64,000 nt of DNA from contig CM049313.1 of NCBI GenBank assembly GCA_026874595.1, positions 39,336,659-39,400,658 of the forward strand, read 5' to 3'. The position numbers and the translations under genes were made by a program. The notes below the pieces were generated by a model, which made no database searches, was not told the DNA's origin, and saw only the letters and a list, made by a program, of their open reading frames with translations. The stretch is from Sipunculus nudus (lineage: Eukaryota > Annelida > Sipuncula > Golfingiida > Sipunculidae). Shown here one piece after another: positions 35,482 to 46,059 of the stretch (position 1 is its first letter; the number at the start of each line of letters is the position of its first letter).

Positions 35482-36758
35482 ATATGGTATGAGAGAAATA
35501 AATATTTACAGAGTAAGAAGGGAAAAGTAAGAGAAACTAAAAAAAATACTACACATGATTATTAGGTTAAAAGACATTTGCAGGATCATTGAATAACTGA
35601 ACATTTGTTTGCTGTCATGCAGAAATCTTTATTTATCATATTGCCTGAAAATTGGCTCGGACTATACACTTCTTTTAGGATATCCCATACACTCAAGCAA
35701 ACTTTTGTTCGCTGTTTATAAAAATTAAAAATCAGATGTTTTAGATCCTGTACAGTATTTCACAGATCCATACATTATTGTAGCACATCTGGCCCTGTCA
35801 CTGGTAGTTGTTTAGGTTTGATTCATGTTCACATGAAATCTGAATTGCATGATCAAAATCTTTGTTTACATTTATTTTATAAACATACGGCACTCAAACA
35901 AAATATTGATGGAGGACATCTTTTCTGGCATATTATTTGTAAGTGCTATACACAAATAGCGACAAGGTCTGGAAGCCAGTAAAAAGGCCTACAAGAAACA
36001 AATTAAACCTTTTACTTCAAAACAAGATTGCTATAGTCACTTTCTTATGGAATAAAATGGTCCTGTCACTTCCTGTATAGTGTCACCTTTACCCCATGAA
36101 CTGGATATTAACATATCAAATATGGGGAAGAGATGTTAGATGTGTGTTTGGGGCAAAAAGAGCTACAAAGTCTGTGACATGTGTATTTGATTAACCCTGT
36201 CTCAGTGAATGTCCTAGGAACATAAAAACTGGAAGGACGTAAAGGTTGATGTTTTGTGGAAACAGTCGTACAGGGAACTGCATTGTGCATGAGTACTGAT
36301 GCAACTTCTCTAAACAACTGAGTTACATTAAGTCATAGATGTTTAAACAGTACAGCTTCAGGTCATATAGACCACAAGTCACTTATAACTTTTTGTGATG
36401 TTTCTGTTAAAACAATTCTATGTCATTAATGACGTTCAGAACCCAGGGTCTGGACCCCGACACACTGACTGATTGTACATTTGTATGAGTGTGAGGTCTC
36501 ATATAGTAGCCATATGGTCATTTCAGTGGGTCTTTCTTTAATACTTACAATAATCTCACTTTATTCATGTTCTCCAGGCTTATATCGGGTGATTCTGAAA
36601 AAAAATCCCGAATTTTAGGGGTTAATAATTTTATAATATTATACAGCATGAAAGTTGTTGGTAGTTGATGTATAGAAAGATGTATATAATTTGAATATAT
36701 AATTAAAATTTCATTGGTCCAGGTGTTCAACCTATTGATTTATGAATAAATTTACATA
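35482..36758. other. AT-rich non-coding sequence
   Basis: Nothing supported is seen. The last two bases are the TA that is duplicated around the following DNA element. Confidence 0.5.
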
Positions 36759-36783
36759 CCGTAAAAGTCGTTGCAGAAGTCGC
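36759..36783 (+). repeat. Left terminal inverted repeat of the 2.0-kb element
   Basis: 25 bases, identical to the reverse complement of 38744-38768 and directly preceded by TA. Confidence 0.9.
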
Positions 36784-38743
36784 GACTTGTACTAGGAAAT
36801 CGAATTCTAAAAACTAGAATTTTCTAGCAAAGTCGGGGTGCGACTTGTAATACGTACTCATCCCGTTTCTGTCAGCTTTCCCGGTACATGGAACGACGTC
36901 AGTTGAGCGATAATCGGCAATACCTTTAACCAGTGCTTTGTGAAACGTCTTTCCCCAATAATTTACACTTTTAACCATCTCTTATGCTTTATATTTTGTG
37001 AACTGACGAAATTTTCATTTTATTAACATTAAATGCAAATTTTAAATTTGCCCAGTTCAAGACCTACCCGTTCTGACAAGTCGCCATTCAAGTGACATTT
37101 CCTAATCTGCGTTACTATTATATCATGAGTCAATTTGACGCATATGCCAGTCTGCCGCTCTTTGATGTACATTTTCTTTCCGTTTAACTATATGGGTATG
37201 CTTTCCATAATGAAAAACTCGCGGTTCCATATCCGTTTATGCATGTAAAGTTGCGTCACATTCAAGCTTGATCCACTACACATACGTCGTGAATTCTTTT
37301 GCCTGCCCGGTTGATCGCTGAACACCAGCTGACCTTTGAAGCCGTGTAGCGGAAGTTCAAGCCCCGGGTCGCCCGTGCAATGACCTTTACATCCCCATGT
37401 CAACTAAGCCTTCCGTGACTGATATCCACAATTATAAACTCTCATATTAAGAACCATTAGGTCACTGTCACCATCTCGTGGTTTTCAAGCGTTTTGGATA
37501 ACAATGTTATAACGTTTCACGTGAGCTAAAAATATACGATTTGCTCCGAGTGTTACCCGTGTCTCTTTCAGGACGATCGTATGCCCAACAATATGGCGGC
37601 ACGCATGCATTACGGTCAATCGTGCGTTGACGTATTCGTGATTTTTTTAATGAAGCCCCATTAGTCAATACAATGAAATAACAAACACCATATAGGTATA
37701 TATTTTATTTACTTAAAATGCCACATACGCACCTAAATTCCACGGGAGCCGGCACCGTTTGGTGTCATGACGGATCTGGTTCAACACGGCTGAGTTTGCC
37801 ATACATCCAAGCCACTTGAATATAATCACTGATAACGATGGAAATTGGGTTTTCCAGATATTATCAAAAAAAATAATAAATCATTAGTCTCAGTAAATAT
37901 AATATCTGTAAATTCAATTATGTTTATTTTACGTTAACTGACCGGTTGATAAAGCATTCATTATCCCCCTGTTGACTGACATATATTTCAGTGATTTCAG
38001 TAATACCGTGCATGTGCCGCGCCTAGATGGTAAGTTGTAACACTTAATTGAAGGGTTACTAAATTCAGTTTTAGAGCCTATTTAAGAAATTAGGTGAATA
38101 AATTCAAACTCAATTATTCTTTCCATCTTTCAGTTGTCTTAAGTCAGTTCAAATCATGCCCAATGCGACGGATTGGGACTCGTCACGCGTACGCAAACTA
38201 ATCCTAGTCTAATGAATCCACCCTACGTTTGACGATCTTTAACAATTGAAAGAGTTGCTCGATTGTGATAGTAATTTGCCTCAGAATCTTTTAGTTTATT
38301 AATACAGTCATTTAACTTGATATTTGCATTCTAATGTTACTTAACCTAGTAAGAAACGGCAACAATGACATCGTTTTACAGCACAAAATGTTATCCGACG
38401 CAGCTGACTTTGGCACTGTACAAATCTTACCTGACAATTGAACCCCGACTTTATATGTTAAGATTCTGTTGTTATTCCTTAAATATAAGCATTGTATTAA
38501 AGCTGTCCAATTATTTTTACGTTTGAATGGTTTATCTAGTTTATAAACCACAAAAGTACTACGGGGACGTTGGTTGTAGTCTTGCATCGCAAGGAATGAT
38601 ACTCAAATTCCAAAAGTATCAGATGGTTGGGACGCCTCCGAAGTCTGGGTGCGACCTATATTATGGACTTTTCCTGAAACTAAACTTGAACGGCTATTCC
38701 CCAGGGGGATCCTAAAAGTCAGGGTGCGACTTGTAATAAGGAT

Positions 38744-38768
38744 GCGACTTCTGCAACGACTTTTACGG
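38744..38768 (-). repeat. Right terminal inverted repeat of the 2.0-kb element
   Basis: 25 bases, identical in inverse to 36759-36783 and directly followed by TA. Confidence 0.9.
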
Positions 38769-38770
38769 TA

Positions 38771-39093
38771 GTGAAAGTTTGGGACTTTTTTTTAATGAAT
38801 TGCCAGATACATGCATAATGCACTTCATATGTGCAAAATGCATCTTTCATTCAGATTCATAATTTTTAATCATTTTTGACTGTTTCTTGGTTTGTTTGTT
38901 CTTTTTTTACTCTTTCTAGGTTTGTTTGTTCTTACTCTCTTTGACTGTTTGTAATGAATCCTGATAAAATTTTGAGGGAGGATGACTACTGGGAAAAAAA
39001 AGAAGTGATTAGATTTTGAGTGGATGACAGGTAAATTTAGTGGTAGGTCTGGATGCATAAATTATTAGCTGAAGAATGTGCATGGTCTGACCA
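38771..39093. other. AT-rich non-coding sequence
   Basis: Contains a small local duplication of TTCT.GGTTTGTTTGTTCTT (38884-38935). No gene is seen. Confidence 0.5.
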
Positions 39094-40966
39094 TTTTTAG
39101 CTCAGCTGACTATAAGTCATCTGAGCTATAGTCGTGGTCCATTGTCCGTCGTCCGTCCGTCTGTCCATCCGACCGTCCGTCCGTCCGTAGATGTGGCACG
39201 TTTTGAAACCGTAGGACCTAGGAATCCAAAATTCAGCATAATGTTAGATGTCCCCAAGATCTCCTACCAAGCCTAAAACTGGGTCTTTGCGACTTCGTTC
39301 CTTTCAGAAATTAAGGAAAAACCTCAATTTTTTACTAAAATCCTATTTTCACACTTCAGGACTGCCTAATATCAAAACCACTCATCTGTTTTTCCTCATA
39401 TTTACCATAAATATTCCTCTATATAGTTCCTATGTACATGCCAGAAATTAAGTCTGTAATGTATAAATTCTTTAAGTTATGGGCCAAAACATAATGGACT
39501 TTGTAAAAAATCAGGAAAAATAATAACTCACTTAACATGAAAAATTTTGAAACTTGAGTCTATTTTCTCAAGTATATAACTATGTTTAATTAAGATTCAA
39601 TTGTTAACCCAAAATTAGATCTGAATTTTGTAAATTTTTTAAGTTATTAGCATAAAAAATAAATCAGTACCTTAAATTTTGCCCAACTTTGACCATGGCA
39701 CGTTTTTTACCTGTTAGCACCATTGATTTAATTGTCACAGCATGTAAACATAAATATTTAGTTTGTCTAAATCTGAAATTTGAAAATAAAAGCTTGAAAA
39801 TTAAGTTAGTTATTGATTTTTTTTCTGTAGTCGCTTGCTTTGATTACAGATGCAGGGTCCCACTCCAGGTCACTGGAAGTCAGCTATGCCAGGGTTTCTG
39901 ATTTGTTACAGTCACTGGGGGAGATCCCCTGCTGTGACAGGTGTACAGTTATTCTCATATCACCACCCCAATCACCCCCCCCCCCCCCCCCCCCCGCAAA
40001 CCCAACCCACCAAGTGTTATGCGGTAATTGTTATTGTTTTCACTGTATCTCCTTAATTGTAATGGCTGTTTCCACTCCGATATGCAAAAACTTTCCTTGA
40101 AAAAATAATGCAAGGTGTAATCCAGAAGATGCAATGTTGTGTAATGTAGCATTTTTAAAGAAATCAATTTTCTTTTAAATGATTTTAACAAATATAATTG
40201 AACCCATCAGTATGCTTAAATTATTATAAAAAATGAAGCACATTATGGATAAATAAAGACACAATTAAAAATTGTGAAATCTAAATCAAGTATTATTTTT
40301 AGATATTTATTGTTTTGCAGATTTAAAAGATATATTTTTGTGGTAAAAAATAAATAAACATTTGTATGCATGATGTGGTGTTATCTGACAAGATTGAGAT
40401 TTATGATGATGCAATTGAGAATTATGAATCAACTTTTATATTCAGATATATATGTTAAATTGGAAATGTATAGAAATATAAACTTAAATTAGAAAATAAT
40501 TGATGTGATAAAAAAATCAGGATTTAATACAAACATTTGTTCATTATTTTCCTGCCTCAGCAGAATTTGAGATCAGGCTTTGTTTGCCCTGTTTTATGTT
40601 GTTAATTAGCTATATTTCAACTGTATACATTTCATAAAAAAAATACATATATATTTAATAATATATATTATACAAAAAAATAGATTCAATTGAACAAATG
40701 TGTAAACTACTGAAATGTCAACAGTTAATCGAAAAACCAACTAATGATCATGGTAATAGTACAGATCTTTTTTTGACAAACTGCTCACATGCTTTAGTTT
40801 CAACAGTAGGAAACACATGGTTAGGTCACAAAATATTTTTTGCAACAATTTCTTGCTCATCAATACAAACCAATCATATAAACCAACCATGGCCTATTAC
40901 CTCTTCCTCTTACATTTTATCTCCATTTGATATTATTTTAGATTTTTACCCATAGATCCCTTGTTT
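39094..40966 (-). mobile_element. Pearl/HINE-like element, second core type, 1.9 kb
   Basis: The left end TTTTTAGCTCAGCTGACTAT has the hairpin at 39099-39127, followed by a degenerate GTCC tract (39146-39188). Then comes a single ~665-bp core unit with the same phrases as at 23.4 kb, including ACTGCCTAATATCAAAACCA and GACCATGGCACGTTTTT. A different, less AT-rich stretch (39.85-40.0 kb) with a C21 run and an AT-rich tail follow. The right end is reduced to ACCCATAGATCCCTTGTTT; the CAGCTGAGCGTC part seen in the other copies is missing, so it is truncated or diverged there. No mobilisation gene is visible. Confidence 0.65.
39975..39995. repeat. C21 homopolymer
   Basis: Twenty-one consecutive C inside the 39.1-kb element. 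The proline-rich frames across it are artefacts. Confidence 0.92.
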
Positions 40967-43220
40967 AGTATTCTAGGTCATTTATTCTAGACAGTGTGTT
41001 TTTTTTAAGCGGAAATTGCCCAAGCATGTATATACAAAATGTGGAAGCTCATAGCAGGTAAATGGCTGATATGTCTCTTTGTTAAACAGGTGAGGAAGGG
41101 ATATAAATTTGCATTTATGTATTGATTTAGGTTGTTAGTTAATCTTGTTATCTGTTGATTAATTGAGCCAGCTGTGGATAGTATAGGACCATTAACTGCA
41201 GGTGTTCAGTTTCTTATACAGACAGGTACAATTAAGATAATTTATCTTATTTTAAAGTGTAAAGGAAAAAAGCTAAGGGCTAGCTTAACATGACAGGTAG
41301 TTCATGAAAAAGGGCATGTACGAGAAGACTAAATAGAAAGACAGCACACAAGTATAACAGTACATAATATGGTGATAGAGCAAGTTTTAACAGGACAATG
41401 AGGACAACACCCTTGTAGAGCTGGTGATTGTAGATCTAGATGCTACCATCAGATCAAGCACCTGTTAAGCGTAAGTTACGACATATTCATTGTCCCGCTG
41501 TTCTTCACACCTGTGTTTACTTAACGAGGAATCATGCCCAGCACTTGTTAATGATAGATCAAGTTGCAATTAAGTGCATTCCATCCATGCTTATCATTGT
41601 AATCCTGTCTTCAATCAAGTTTTCCCTGAATCAGGAGGATTTATAAACTAATTTGTACTCAAGACCCTCAGGGAGGCAAGTACTTATTTCATGTAAGCTG
41701 TAGAAACCTGACACTCTGAAGAATTCCAATGGAATACAAACCATTGGCGTGACACATGCACTGTGATTATTAAACATACTGTGGCTTGTATTTATTGATC
41801 TACCTTTTTGATTACCTGGTTTCAATGGCATTTTGATTCTCTACCTCGTTTACACACCTGAAGTCATAAATATGGCTTACAACATTTATCAGAAAACTGA
41901 GGTCAGTGCCTTATAATCCAGGCACTCACTCTTTCTGGTGTTAAGGATTTGCCAGGAATGTGATTCATATGAAGTATCAAGTCTTGGTAAGTATGTCTAC
42001 ATATCTAGCAGCATGAATCAGTGCTCAACTTGTCACATGATAAATGGCATTGTTGCCCTGTCAGGAAGGTCCATATATTGTATACTAAACTAACAGTACA
42101 ACATAATAAAGGTATTGTTCATGTTTATTCATATGTGTTAAGTGGTTTGTAGTTAGGGAACTTGCTTCATGGCAAGTTATATAGCTGCAGTTCTTGTTAT
42201 GTTTGCAAATATACCCACATTGTTATGCCTTGTTTGTCTTTAAGTCCTTTTCTTGTGGATGTATGTGTTTACTTTTGGTAGGATATTTGGTAGTATGTTT
42301 CTTTATAAATCAGGTGTGGTGATGCATTGTTTTTGTGAGCAGACTTGTTTAGAGGGATGAAGAAAGAATATATGCACCTATATATATCGTATCATTTTAC
42401 AAATTAATTCCTAGCAGTTATATGATAATGAAAGAATTGGGCTACCCACCTTTTCATTAGAAAAACACTGTCCTTGTATGATCTGATAGACTAGTGTAGG
42501 TTGCCAAGTATACATGAAGTGCAGCATGCCATGGTGATCCAGTTTTTTAGCAACCACACTCACCCAGTGCATAGCAACTACAAGAATGGCAGAGATAGTG
42601 ATAGAGTTGACATACACGTCCCAACCTCTTAACATTGTTGTTGATATTTTTTTATTTTTCAATATTGTGTTATTTTTATCATTCTAACTGCATGGCTCAG
42701 GTATTACTGCCTATAGATAAATCTGTATATATTATCCGTATCTTTAGTACCTAGACATAAGCACTTCAATTATTATAGGGAATGGGCAATTCACAGACCT
42801 CTTCTACTTAACCAGTGACACCTGTTGGCAAATACTTGCACTTAGTGTTCAGGTCTGGTTCTTTGTTAAAGAAAGACCACATCATGTAAATAATCATGCG
42901 TTTTTTGTGGAGGTAACTGCCTCCATTATTTGACTTATCTAATTATTGAGCCAAATACTTACATCTGTAGAGATCTATTTTACTTTTGGACTACGTGACA
43001 GGGTGGTAGCATTCGCTTCCTGTCATTTAATTTATATCCTGATGTCACACAATCCCAGTGTCTACTGCACCTGCAGGTCCTGGGTGTGTAATCAACCCCA
43101 TTGCTATGTCATAACACTGAGGTACCTCCCAAAAGATTCACCTGTTTGTGAGTGATACACCACTATGGGGCACAGCCTTCCCATTAAGCCTGCTCACCCT
43201 GACCGTGAAAATCTCCGCCC
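40967..43220. other. AT-rich non-coding sequence
   Basis: No supported gene or array. The last ~200 bases may be the body of a SINE whose tRNA-like head lies at 43221-43292 on the minus strand, but its end is not resolved. Confidence 0.45.
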
Positions 43221-43292
43221 TCTTCTCCTGAGATTTGAACTCCCCCATCTCCTGGCTTTGATTCCTGTGCTCTACCCCTGAGCCACAGAAGC
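43221..43292 (-). pseudogene. tRNA-derived sequence (tRNA pseudogene or SINE head)
   Basis: On the minus strand the acceptor-like GCTTCTG pairs with GAGAAGA at five of seven positions. The D-arm GCTC AGGGGTA GAGC is intact and matches box A (TGGCTCAGGGGTAGAGC). A T-loop TTCAAAT lies in GGGAGTTCAAATCTC, matching box B. Spacing of the parts is canonical (72 bases in all, 6-base variable loop). The anticodon stem does not pair and the T-stem keeps only three pairs, so this is not a functional tRNA. A SINE promoter is the likely origin; the anticodon cannot be assigned. Confidence 0.6.
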
Positions 43293-44978
43293 TAGTCTCA
43301 AAAAGTCATGTTATTAAAGTAAGAAACTACCTTATTTATATTTAACTAAAAGGTGGTCTATAGCTTTAATAAGAGACCACTTGACAAAAATCTGCGATGC
43401 CAGCTTATCAAACCCAAACACAGCAAAGGAACATTACATGCGGCAGGAAAGGTCTGTTGCATATGACATACACAGTGTAATAGAATTGTTTTTAAAGATT
43501 AACAGCAACAGAATACAGATAACAACTTACCAGTAGTTGAAAGATTCTTCTTTTTCAAGTTTTTTAACTTTATTTGTTTTACATGGCATAATTGTAACTA
43601 TTTATACAATCCATGTAAAATAAATACAAAGTAAATTACTGTTGACATTCACAACATTTTAGTGCTCTATAGATGTATTTCTGAAGGCTTCTGGTATTTT
43701 GCGTTACATTTAATTTGTTATTTTAGGACTTAACTTGCATGAACGGTTGGATATTATAAATATGGGTTTACCCAGCAAAATTTTACACAAACTTTCTTGT
43801 ATTATATTACGATATGAATGGAACAATGAATCAAATGAGGATTTTTAAGCTGGAAATGAATTATCTTGTATTTGTCACCATTATGTTTAATAATCTTAAC
43901 TTGAAGCGTTATATTTTCAGAGACAGAAAATGGAAAACTTACCAAATTAGTGAAAATTACATATGACAGCTTAATTAGTTTCAGGTTTATATTCTGTTAA
44001 ATGCATAAATTGCTTCACTTTATCAGGTTTTACTTTTCTTTCATTTTAGAACGATATTATGTTTGTGACTTGAGACATTAAAATCTGGCATTACAAAGAA
44101 AGTGCTGAAGTAATTGAATCTTTTAATGTATGATTATGTAATTTCCATGGAGCCAGAAATTTAGAAAAGTCACATTTAATCTTTGGCAAACTCATTTATA
44201 TAGCAAAATACTACTTGTTTCCCATACAGTGGTAAATGTTATAGCAACAGACCTCACACATGATAGAGAAGAATATAAAATTAAGAAGAATCATCACAGA
44301 TACTTGAGAAGTACTGGCTGCAGCATAAACTATTTGACTTGAGAGGGTATGACTTTTAAAGAATGCCAAGTATATGTTTTTTTTTGTGCTCTGACCTTGT
44401 CCTGAAAGTCAGTAGGAGCCCTGCCTGAATTCAAATCTAATCAGATTCGTCTGGCTCCGGGACTAAAAAGAATCGCGATAATAAAGGGAGAAGGGTCGTA
44501 AGGCCTGTCCCAAGATTAGATGTTACTACATTGCTGGTGATACAAAAGTTGCATGTTGCATCTTTTCAGGGGTGTTCTTATTTATAAGCCGTCACACTAT
44601 CATCACCTTTTCAGATCACATTCATTAAAATGATCTGGAACTCTTTTATGTTGATCACATTTGGCATCTGTTTATATTTGGGGGAGATCTTTTATATACG
44701 AGCTATCATGTCAGTTATTGTCAAACATAAAATTTCATAGACCATTGTCTGTGTTAGAAATGGGCAGGAGAATTCTCACTGAGAAGTCTGTGTGAGCAAA
44801 ATGCAAAGAATATATGTTAATGCATATGGCATATTTAAAGATAACTTATATGAGAAAAATATTGCATTATAAGCCTTTCAGTGAGTCTGGCATGGAGTAG
44901 TATTTCTACTTTTGACAGTCTTGTCCATATGACATCACTGTCACAGAAATCTGTCAGACATTTCCATGGAAATTCCAG
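43293..44978. other. AT-rich non-coding sequence
   Basis: No gene or array is seen. A less AT-biased patch at 44440-44510 (GATTCGTCTGGCTCCGGGAC, AATCGCGATAA) stands out slightly. Confidence 0.5.
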
Positions 44979-45967
44979 TTTTTAGCTCAGCTGACTGAAA
45001 GTCGTCTGAGCTATAGCAATCACCCTTTGTCCGGCGTCTGTCTGTCCATCTGTCTGTTAACCAGGCACAAATCCTAACCACTAGACCTTACTCGACATCC
45101 TGGGAGGTCCATAAAAATTTCCTTGGAAACCTGAAATTAGGTCTCTGTTACCCATATTCTTTGAGCTATGGGGCTCCAAAGTACCCCCCCCCCACCCGAA
45201 TCGATGGAAAATTTGATACAAAAGCTCAGGTATCTGAAGAACTAATGCATTGGTCACCAGGATTTGTTGCATGGATATTGATCATTGAGTGTTTGATCAG
45301 TTTCTGGCGAATGGTGGTGCCTCCTGTATTTTTTTTTTTTTTTTACAATTTTTTTTCTCTATCTTTGAGACTTTAAAAGATGCAGTCATCTGTTAACAAG
45401 GCACAAATCGTAACAACTGGACCTAGAATCTTCTCTCCTGACATGCGAGGAGACCCATGAAAAGTCTCTTTGGAAACCTGAAATTAGGTCTCTGTTACCT
45501 TTATACTTTAAGTTATGGGGCTCGGAAGTACCCCCCCCCCTGGAATAATGGAAAATTTGATACAAAAACTCAAGTATCTGAATAACTACTGCATTGATCA
45601 CCATGATTCTTTGCATGAATATTGATCATAGAGTGTTTCATCATTTTCTGCAGACTGGTGGCGCCACCTGTATTTTTTTAAATTTTTTTTTTCAGACCTG
45701 CAAGAAAACTGTCATCTGTTAACAGGGCACAGTTCTTAACAGCTGGACCTGGAATTTTCTAACTTGACATCAAAGGAGGTTCATGAATATATCTCTGTGG
45801 AAACCTGAAATTAGTTCTCTTTTACCCATATTCTCTGAGCTATGGGGCTCAGACGTACCCCTCAGAATAATTAAAAATTTTATGTTTATTATATTTCAAA
45901 TACATCTTAAAATACACTCTTTGTATTTTCAAGTTCAGCTGAGTGTCATGGCCCATGGGCCACTTGT
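44979..45967 (-). mobile_element. Short pearl/HINE-like element, 337-bp core type
   Basis: The left end TTTTTAGCTCAGCTGACTGA has the hairpin at 44984-45012, with two mismatches in the stem. It is followed by a GTCC/GTCTGTCC tract and three core units of the 337-bp type, with GCAC of the unit opener at 45065, 45401 and 45727. The third unit is cut short by a different AT-rich tail. Palindromes are GGTGGTGCCTCC at 45313 and GGTGGCGCCACC at 45657. The right end is CAGCTGAGTGTCATGGCCCA then TGGGCCACTTGTT. It is a compact relative of the 12.5-kb element without the second array. Confidence 0.72.
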
Positions 45968-45986
45968 TACTATGTCACCCCTGTCT

Positions 45987-46059
45987 GGCAGGGTTTGAAT
46001 TGATTATCTCTCAGGTGTAGAATTTATTAGCTGCCCTTACCAGGGGGTTACACCCTGCC
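45987..46059. other. 73-base segment with complementary 7-base ends
   Basis: GGCAGGG at the left and CCCTGCC at the right are perfect complements 73 bases apart overall. The minus strand contains CCTGGTAAGGGC (D-arm-like) and ATTCAAACC (box-B-like), which hints at a decayed tRNA-derived repeat. The T-loop falls where the acceptor should be, so it is not a tRNA. Confidence 0.25.

Larger units (their letters stand above)
36759..38768. mobile_element. 2.0-kb TA-flanked DNA element with perfect 25-bp terminal inverted repeats
   Basis: The ends CCGTAAAAGTCGTTGCAGAA then GTCGC (36759-36783) and their exact reverse complement (38744-38768) bound 2010 bases. TA dinucleotides flank both sides (36757-36758 and 38769-38770), as for Tc1/mariner-superfamily insertions. 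A subterminal phrase GGGTGCGACTTGTAATA occurs near both ends in the same orientation, with a variant GGGTGCGACCTATATTATGG near 38648. The interior is much richer in CpG than its surroundings. Only short open frames are present (at most 91 codons, no DDE motif), so the element is non-autonomous or carries unrelated cargo. By TA target and end style I favour a pogo/Tigger-like relative; that is inference. Confidence 0.85.

Noticed and set aside
35193-35565. 99- and 81-codon frames with Y-I repeats
   Set aside because: They translate the compound TA array.
39840-40191. Proline- or glycine-rich frames
   Set aside because: They are created by the C21 run.
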